Below, piece by piece: positions 58,995-64,000 of a stretch of 64,000 nucleotides of DNA (position 1 is its first letter; every line of letters starts with the position of its first letter). The stretch covers positions 434,001 to 498,000 of the forward strand of contig NZ_JAHVIA010000003.1 of NCBI RefSeq assembly GCF_019801965.1. Direction: 5' to 3'. Origin of the DNA: Salipiger bermudensis. Lineage in GTDB: Bacteria > Pseudomonadota > Alphaproteobacteria > Rhodobacterales > Rhodobacteraceae. The position numbers and the translations under genes were made by a program. The notes below the pieces were generated by a model. It was given only the letters and a program-made list of their open reading frames with translations. It was not told where the DNA came from and ran no database searches.

Positions 58995-60433
58995 GCCGCT
59001 GGGGCCTCAGCCTGCGCGACAGCGGCGCGCTCCTGATGTTCGCGGCGATGGCGGCGGGGTTGATCGTGGCGACCATGTGGGGCGTGACGCAGGCGCGTTG
59101 GACGGAATATCTCAGCCGCGCCGAGCGCAACGGCATGCTGCTCTACAACACGCTCTCGCGCGGGGCTGTCGCCCCCGAGGGTGTCACGATCACGCGGCTA
59201 TCGCCGCAGGATCAGGCGCTGGCGGAGGCGGGGGAGTTCTCGCGCATCAGCGGGCTGCCGCGCCCGGCCTATCTCACCATCGCGCCGATCCTGCCCGACG
59301 CCACCGGCGGCGCCGGGCTGAGCCTTGTGGTGGTCTCGGACGATCTGCAATACCGGGTCGCCGATCTCGTGACTCATTCGCGCCAGCGCCCGGAGGAGAC
59401 GCTGGGCCAGCTGACCCGGCTGATGGCGCGCTATTGCAGCCAGCCGCTGATCCTCGCCAAGCCCGGCAACGGGCAGTGGCTGCGGGTCCAGGGCGGCGCG
59501 CTCTGGGGCTGCTCGGCGGCGCCCACCGACCTGCGCCTGCCGGCCATCGCGCTGGGCCTGTTCGCGGCGGCGGTGATCTTCACGCTGGTCAGCGACACCG
59601 CGGCGCGCTTTGCTGGCTTTGCCCGGGCGCTCGGCACCCGCCGCCAGCTTGGCGGACCCGAGAGCTACGAGGCCGAGGGCCCGGCGGAGCTGCGCGCCAT
59701 CGTCGACGCGGTGAACACCTATCTCGAGACCGAACGCCAGCGCCTAGAGGAGCGCGCGGTGGTGCTCTCCGGCGTGAGCCACGATCTCGGGACGCCCGCC
59801 ACCCGGCTGCGCCTGCGCAGCGCGCTGATCGAGGATGTCGAGCTGCGCGCCCGGCTCGAGACCGATATCGATCGCATGACCGGCATCATCGAGAGCGTGC
59901 TGACCCTGACCCGCGCCGAGCTCAATGTCGAGGAGCCGCGTGAGCTGTCGCTCGGCGCGCTTGTCGAGGCGCTGGTCGACGACTACCAGGACATGGGCCA
60001 CCCGGTGACGCTGGCCGAGGGCGCGCCCGTGATGGTGCGGGGCGGGCGCTCGCTGTTCTCGTCGCGGCGCGCGTCGCAGGTGATCGCGGGCGAGCACCGG
60101 ATCATCGTCACCGCGCGCCCGGTCTCGATCCAGCGGGCGCTGTCGAACCTGATCGACAACGCGCTGAAATACGGCCGCCGCGCGGTGGTGCGGCTCGAAG
60201 CGGGCGTCGACATGGCAACGATCTCGGTCGAGGACGAGGGCGGCCGCCGCCCGCTGGAGGAGATCGAGGCCCTGATGGCGCCGTTCCGCCGCGGCGAGAA
60301 CGCCCGCTTCACCGATGGCACCGGGCTCGGGCTCAGCATCGTCTCGACCATCGCCATGATGCATGGCGGCGAGCTGCGTTTCGAGACCGCGCCGCACGGT
60401 CTCAGGGCGATGTTTACCATCCGCCGCGCCTGA
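58991..60433 (+). CDS. Sensor histidine kinase (GtrS-like by context)
   Basis: A 480-residue kinase with one helix near 12-32, a sensor domain of about 150 residues, and a second helix near 180-205. The H-box is GVSHDLGTPATRL with His264. The ATPase domain has NLIDNALKYG (N-box) and DGTGLGLSIV (G2). The G1 box reads DEGGRR, so its last Gly is missing. The start is GTG, overlapping the regulator stop. It likely reads a sugar or sugar acid in the periplasm. Confidence 0.85.
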   Translation: MSRWGLSLRDSGALLMFAAMAAGLIVATMWGVTQARWTEYLSRAERNGMLLYNTLSRGAVAPEGVTITRLSPQDQALAEAGEFSRISGLPRPAYLTIAPILPDATGGAGLSLVVVSDDLQYRVADLVTHSRQRPEETLGQLTRLMARYCSQPLILAKPGNGQWLRVQGGALWGCSAAPTDLRLPAIALGLFAAAVIFTLVSDTAARFAGFARALGTRRQLGGPESYEAEGPAELRAIVDAVNTYLETERQRLEERAVVLSGVSHDLGTPATRLRLRSALIEDVELRARLETDIDRMTGIIESVLTLTRAELNVEEPRELSLGALVEALVDDYQDMGHPVTLAEGAPVMVRGGRSLFSSRRASQVIAGEHRIIVTARPVSIQRALSNLIDNALKYGRRAVVRLEAGVDMATISVEDEGGRRPLEEIEALMAPFRRGENARFTDGTGLGLSIVSTIAMMHGGELRFETAPHGLRAMFTIRRA

Positions 60434-60552
60434 TTGACCCATCGCGACCCTGCGAACTGCTCAAATATCGGTCGCTTTGGCTCTCGATGCCGCTATCACG
60501 CGCCCCGCGCAGTAGACCGGGCGCGAAACCTCGCCTAACACTCGACATAAGA

Positions 60553-60594
60553 CCGTTCGGGCACTTGATTCATGCTAATCTGCCCGAACGGGCA
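60553..60594. promoter_or_regulatory. Paired operator upstream of eutB
   Basis: CCGTTCGGGCA (60553-60563) and TGCCCGAACGG (60581-60591) are perfect 11-bp inverted copies around a 17-nt AT-rich spacer. The right copy extends to a palindrome of its own, TGCCCG-AA-CGGGCA (60581-60594). The two half-site centres are 31 bp apart, about three helix turns. TAATCT at 60576-60581 could be a -10 box inside. It probably controls eutBC. The rest of the 226-bp gap shows no other signal. Confidence 0.6.
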
Positions 60595-60659
60595 TATCGA
60601 AAACCGCGCCTTCGCACATCGCCTTGGCGCGCATCGTCTTTTTTGAACGGAGGGCTGAC

Positions 60660-62051
60660 ATGTACAGCCATCAAGTCGGGGCCGAGCTTTTCCGGTTCCC
60701 GGATCTCAGGACCCTGATGGCGCGGGCCACGCCGCTGCGCTCGGGCGATCAGCTCGCCGGCATCGCCGCCGCCACCGATGTCGAGCGCGTCGCCGCGCAG
60801 GCCGCGCTGGCGGAGGTGCCGCTCAAGACCTTTCTCACCGAGGCACTGATCCCCTACGAGGCCGACGAGGTCACGCGGCTGATCATCGACACCCATGACA
60901 AGGCCGCCTTCGCGCCGATCAGCCACATGACCGTGGGCGATTTCCGCGACTGGCTGCTCTCGGATGCCGCCGACAGCGCCGCGCTGGCAGCGCTGGCACC
61001 GGGGCTGACGCCCGAGATGGCCGCCGCCGTCTCCAAGCTCTGCCGGGTGCAGGATCTGATCCTGATCGCCTCGAAATGCCGCGTGGTGACCAAGTTCCGC
61101 AACACGCTCGGGCTCGAGAAGCGCCTCGCGACGCGGCTGCAGCCGAACCACCCGACAGATGACCTCCGCGGCATCGCCGCCTCGACCTTCGACGGTCTGA
61201 TGTATGGCTCGGGCGACGCGGTGATCGGCATCAACCCGGCCACCGACAACCTGCACGCCACGGTCGAGCTGCTGCACCTGCTCGACGAGGTGATCCAGGA
61301 ATACAACGTGCCGACGCAATCCTGCGTGCTGAGCCACGTCACCAACACCATGGCCGCCATCGAAGAGGGCGCCCCGGTCGACCTGACCTTCCAGTCGATC
61401 GCCGGCACCGAGGCCGCCAACACCTCCTTCGGCATCACGCTCGACATTCTGACCGAGGGCCATGATGCGACGCAATCGCTCAAGCGCGGCACGGTCGGGC
61501 AGAACTGCATGTATTTCGAGACCGGGCAGGGCTCCTGCCTCTCCGCCGATGCCCATCACGGCGTCGATCAGCAGACGCTCGAGGCCCGCGCCTATGCGGT
61601 GGCGCGCAAATATCAGCCGCTTCTGGTCAACACGGTGGTCGGATTCATCGGACCGGAGTATCTCTATGACGGGCGGCAGATCATCCGCGCCGGGCTCGAG
61701 GACCATTTCTGCGGCAAACTGCTCGGCGTGCCGATGGGCTGTGACATCTGTTACACCAACCACGCGGAGTCGGACCAGAACGACATGGATATTCTGCTCA
61801 CGCTGCTCGGGGCGGCCGGCATCAACTACATCATGGGCATCCCCGGCTCGGACGACGTCATGCTGAGCTACCAGACCACCTCGTTCCACGATGCGCTCTA
61901 TGCCCGCCGCCTGCTCGGGCTGCGTCCGGCACCGGAATTCGAGGAATGGCTCGACAAGATGGGGCTGATGCCCTCGGACGGCGCCTTCACCCCGGCCAGC
62001 CGCCCGCCCGCCGCGCTGTCGCAACGCATGACGCTTCTGGAGGCAGAATGA
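60660..62051 (+). CDS. eutB: Ethanolamine ammonia-lyase large subunit
   Basis: A 463-residue protein that, with EutC and adenosylcobalamin, splits ethanolamine into acetaldehyde and ammonia. Conserved parts include GDAVIGINPATDN, GAPVDLTFQSIAGTEAANTSF, NCMYFETGQGSCLSA and GVPMGCDICYTNHAESDQND. The start at 60660 (MYSHQVGAELF) has CGGAGGG 7 nt upstream. The length matches EutB. No microcompartment or eutA gene lies in the window. Confidence 0.94.
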   Translation: MYSHQVGAELFRFPDLRTLMARATPLRSGDQLAGIAAATDVERVAAQAALAEVPLKTFLTEALIPYEADEVTRLIIDTHDKAAFAPISHMTVGDFRDWLLSDAADSAALAALAPGLTPEMAAAVSKLCRVQDLILIASKCRVVTKFRNTLGLEKRLATRLQPNHPTDDLRGIAASTFDGLMYGSGDAVIGINPATDNLHATVELLHLLDEVIQEYNVPTQSCVLSHVTNTMAAIEEGAPVDLTFQSIAGTEAANTSFGITLDILTEGHDATQSLKRGTVGQNCMYFETGQGSCLSADAHHGVDQQTLEARAYAVARKYQPLLVNTVVGFIGPEYLYDGRQIIRAGLEDHFCGKLLGVPMGCDICYTNHAESDQNDMDILLTLLGAAGINYIMGIPGSDDVMLSYQTTSFHDALYARRLLGLRPAPEFEEWLDKMGLMPSDGAFTPASRPPAALSQRMTLLEAE

Positions 62052-62839
62052 CCAAGCTCCCCGATCTCTACGAGCCCGACGCGCAGCGCGCCGAGGATCC
62101 CTGGGCCGGGCTGCGCCGTCATACCTCGGCGCGGATCGCGCTCGGGCGCACCGGCGTATCGCTCTCCACCGCGCGCAATCTCGAGTTCCAGATGGCGCAC
62201 GCGCAGGCCCGGACGGCGGTGCATTCGCCGCTCGATCTCGACGCGCTCGAGGCCGATCTCGGACAGCCGCTGCTGCGGGTGGCCAGCCGCGCGCCCGACC
62301 GCGCGGCCTATCTGCAACGGCCCGACTGGGGGCGCCGGCTCGACACGGAGTCGGTCGCCAAGGTCGAGGCTGCGCGCCCCGCGAGCGCGCCCGACGTGGC
62401 GCTGGTGCTGGCCGACGGGTTGTCGTCGCTGGCGACGCAGCAATCGGCGCCGGGCTTCCTGAAGGCGTTTCAGCCGCTGCTGGAAGAGGCCGGTCTCAGC
62501 GTCGCGCCGCTGGTGGTGGCAACGCAGGGCCGGGTGGCCATCGGCGACGAGATCGCCGCCATCCTCGGCGCGAAGCTGGTGGTCATGCTGATCGGCGAGC
62601 GTCCGGGCCTCTCGGCCGCAGACAGCCTCGGCCTCTACCTGACATGGGCGCCCAAGGTCGGGCGCACCGATGCCGATCGCAACTGCATCTCCAACATCCG
62701 CCCCGGCGGGCAGAGCTACGAGGACGCCGCCTATCGCGCCGCATGGCTGGCCCGAGAGGCCTTCAAGCTGCAGCTCTCGGGCGTCGGGCTGAAGGATCGC
62801 ACCGTGACGGTCGACGCCAAGGCGCAGGTCGAGGGATGA
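62048..62839 (+). CDS. eutC: Ethanolamine ammonia-lyase small subunit
   Basis: A 263-residue partner of EutB that helps bind the B12 cofactor. TSARIALGRTGVSLST near the N-terminus, VLADGLSSLA in the middle, and LIGERPGLSAADSLGLYLTW with RNCISNIRPGGQSYEDAA are EutC signatures. It overlaps eutB by 4 nt (ATGA), so subunit amounts are coupled. Confidence 0.94.
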   Translation: MTKLPDLYEPDAQRAEDPWAGLRRHTSARIALGRTGVSLSTARNLEFQMAHAQARTAVHSPLDLDALEADLGQPLLRVASRAPDRAAYLQRPDWGRRLDTESVAKVEAARPASAPDVALVLADGLSSLATQQSAPGFLKAFQPLLEEAGLSVAPLVVATQGRVAIGDEIAAILGAKLVVMLIGERPGLSAADSLGLYLTWAPKVGRTDADRNCISNIRPGGQSYEDAAYRAAWLAREAFKLQLSGVGLKDRTVTVDAKAQVEG

Positions 62840-63020
62840 GCAGGGCGCCGGTTCCCATGTGCGCCACCGCGCCGCGCATGGCGCAGCGTCGCCGCGATTT
62901 CGCCGTCGCTGCCCGTTGCGGCGGGCGCGGAGTTTCGCCAGAGAGTGGGAACAGGCAAGACGCCGTGACCGGATCGCCAGTATCGGCGGCCCCGGCATTC
63001 AGGAGCAGAAAGGACGCCGC

Positions 63021-63794
63021 ATGAAACCGGCCGCCCGCCGCGAGGCAATCGTGCAGCTTGTCGAGGAATGGGGAGAGGTGCATGTGGATGCGCTCTCCGA
63101 GCAGTTCGAGACGTCACGTGAAACAATCCGCCGCGATCTCAACGAGCTCGACACGGCTGGTCGCATCCGCAAGTTCCACGGCGGCGCCCGCAAGACCGCT
63201 AGCTTCACCGACAGCGGCCTCACCGAGGGGCCGTTCGAGGCCCGCATGGTGACGATGACCGCCGAGAAGACCGCCATCGGGCGCTGCGCCGCCGAGCTTT
63301 TCGACGAGGGCGCGGTGATCTTCGTCGATACCGGCTCGACCACCATCGCCTTTGCCCGTGCGCTGGCGCGGCGGCGCGGGCTGACCGTCATCACCAACTC
63401 GCCCGAGATCGCCGGCCTGCTGGCGCGTCCCGAGGGCCACCACAGGCTCTACCTGCTGGGCGGGGAGATCGCCGCCGAGGGGCGCGAGACGCTGGGCGCG
63501 CTGGCCATCGAGCAGCTCGGCCGCTTCAAGGCCGAGCACGTGGTGCTGACCATCGGCGGAATGACCCGGGGCGAGATCATGGATTACGACCTGCGCGAGA
63601 CCGAGATGGCCCGCGCGATGGTCGCCCGCGGCGCGAAGCTCACGGTGCTGGCCGATCACACCAAGCTCGACCGGGCGGCGGTGTTCGAGGTCGCGGCGCT
63701 CTCCGAGGTCGACCGGCTGGTGACCGACCGTGCGCCCGAGCCCGAGATGGCCGAAGCGCTTGCCGAGGCCGGGGTCGAGGTGGTCATCGCCTGA
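63021..63794 (+). CDS. DeoR family regulator
   Basis: A 257-residue regulator. The N-terminal helix-turn-helix includes QFETSRETIRRDLNELD. The C-terminal sensor domain has FVDTGSTTIAFA and LLGGEIAAEGRETLG, as in DeoR/GlpR proteins that bind sugar phosphates. The start MKPAARREAIVQ at 63021 has AAAGGA 9 nt upstream. It lies 181 bp after eutC on the same strand and before a terminator. It may control the next gene to the right, as GlpR does; eut control is also possible. Confidence 0.85.
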   Translation: MKPAARREAIVQLVEEWGEVHVDALSEQFETSRETIRRDLNELDTAGRIRKFHGGARKTASFTDSGLTEGPFEARMVTMTAEKTAIGRCAAELFDEGAVIFVDTGSTTIAFARALARRRGLTVITNSPEIAGLLARPEGHHRLYLLGGEIAAEGRETLGALAIEQLGRFKAEHVVLTIGGMTRGEIMDYDLRETEMARAMVARGAKLTVLADHTKLDRAAVFEVAALSEVDRLVTDRAPEPEMAEALAEAGVEVVIA

Positions 63795-63831
63795 GCCTCT
63801 AGGCTCGGCCTTGCAGACAGGGCAGAAAATG

Positions 63832-63862
63832 ACACCGGGCAGCGCAAGCGCCCGGTGTTTTC
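63832..63862 (+). terminator. Rho-independent terminator after the DeoR gene
   Basis: acaccgggc (63832-63840) and gcccggtgt (63850-63858) form a perfect 9-bp stem with a 9-nt loop, followed by a short T-run (tttt, then cgttt). It ends the eut-DeoR transcription unit. Confidence 0.75.
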
Positions 63863-63949
63863 GTTTGGCGCTGGCCAGCCCGCCGCGTCCGATGAGGGCC
63901 GTTGAGCCCGCGCGTCGGGCGTCGGATGCCGAAAAATGCCGCAAATTCT

Positions 63950-63994
63950 GACCGAATTGGGGGAATTTGACGATTTCCCTCCGGTCAATATTGT
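63950..63994 (+). promoter_or_regulatory. Promoter and nested operator at the right edge
   Basis: TTGACG (63967-63972), a 16-nt spacer and TATTGT (63989-63994) resemble a sigma-70 promoter for a gene beyond the window. Two nested inverted repeats cover it: GACCG (63950-63954) with CGGTC (63982-63986), and GGGAA (63961-63965) with TTCCC (63975-63979). This would suit repression, perhaps by the DeoR protein next door. Confidence 0.4.
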
Positions 63995-64000
63995 GGATTC

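Noticed and set aside
60434-60659. A B12 riboswitch before the B12-dependent eutBC genes
   Set aside because: No B12-box-like sequence or matching fold was seen; the gap is instead marked by the inverted-repeat operator.

Overview
The window is about 64 kb of GC-rich DNA (roughly two thirds G+C) with densely packed, often translationally coupled genes. It is typical of a Rhodobacteraceae (Roseobacter-group) alphaproteobacterium. Pointers are the cytoplasmic sulfite dehydrogenase soeABC, an accD-folC pair, a Hint-domain protein, peptide and sugar ABC importers, and intergenic elements of the 'gggagtattttt' type common in this family. I see no insertion sequence, prophage, rRNA operon or CRISPR array. 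Family names rest on motifs read by eye; no database search was possible.

Region 1 (1-16790) is a polysaccharide biosynthesis locus. It has a partial Arg/Glu/Ala-rich coiled-coil protein at the left edge, a Gfo/Idh dehydrogenase fused to a sugar epimerase, a separate epimerase and separate Gfo/Idh enzyme, a GT2 and three GT4 glycosyltransferases, a WecG/TagA/CpsF transferase, a Wzy/ligase-like membrane protein, and a coupled OafA acyltransferase - GMC flavoenzyme - SDR triplet. Region 2 (16882-22020) is soeABC with a DUF6882-like gene between soeA and soeB. Region 3 (22024-30557) holds small membrane proteins, an ABC-2 ATPase without a permease, a zf-CHCC mini-protein, an AEC carrier, a UPF0178 protein, a HAD hydrolase, an ornithine cyclodeaminase-like enzyme, an MFS carrier and the ZapE/AFG1 ATPase.

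Region 4 (30590-31010) is a gene-poor gap containing a compact minus-strand transcription unit: promoter, 48-codon ORF with a strong Shine-Dalgarno, and a perfect terminator. Region 5 (31153-38802) has folC, accD, a CPBP protease, a lipoprotein whose mRNA leader contains a G-quadruplex motif, a DUF6478-like protein, an EamA transporter, a degenerate Hint protein, tRNA-Leu(UAG) and a LysM protein. Region 6 (38899-47729) is a peptide ABC importer operon ending in a gamma-glutamyltransferase-like gene, with a divergent FCD-type GntR regulator and a TauE/SafE permease. Region 7 (47937-52228) is an Mla-type lipid transport operon with a fused STAS-permease and a very long MCE protein. An amidase follows.

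Region 8 (53842-60433) is a glucose/mannose-type ABC importer (gtsABC plus ATPase) divergent from a two-component system. The shared 211-bp promoter region is full of symmetric repeats. Region 9 (60660-64000) is eutBC (ethanolamine ammonia-lyase) behind an 11-bp inverted-repeat operator, then a DeoR-family regulator, a terminator and the start of another promoter. The best candidates for something new are the small transcript at 30597-30939, the G-quadruplex leader at 34460, the gene inside soeABC, the GMC-SDR pair in the polysaccharide locus, and the symmetric sites at 58068-58189 and 60553-60594.
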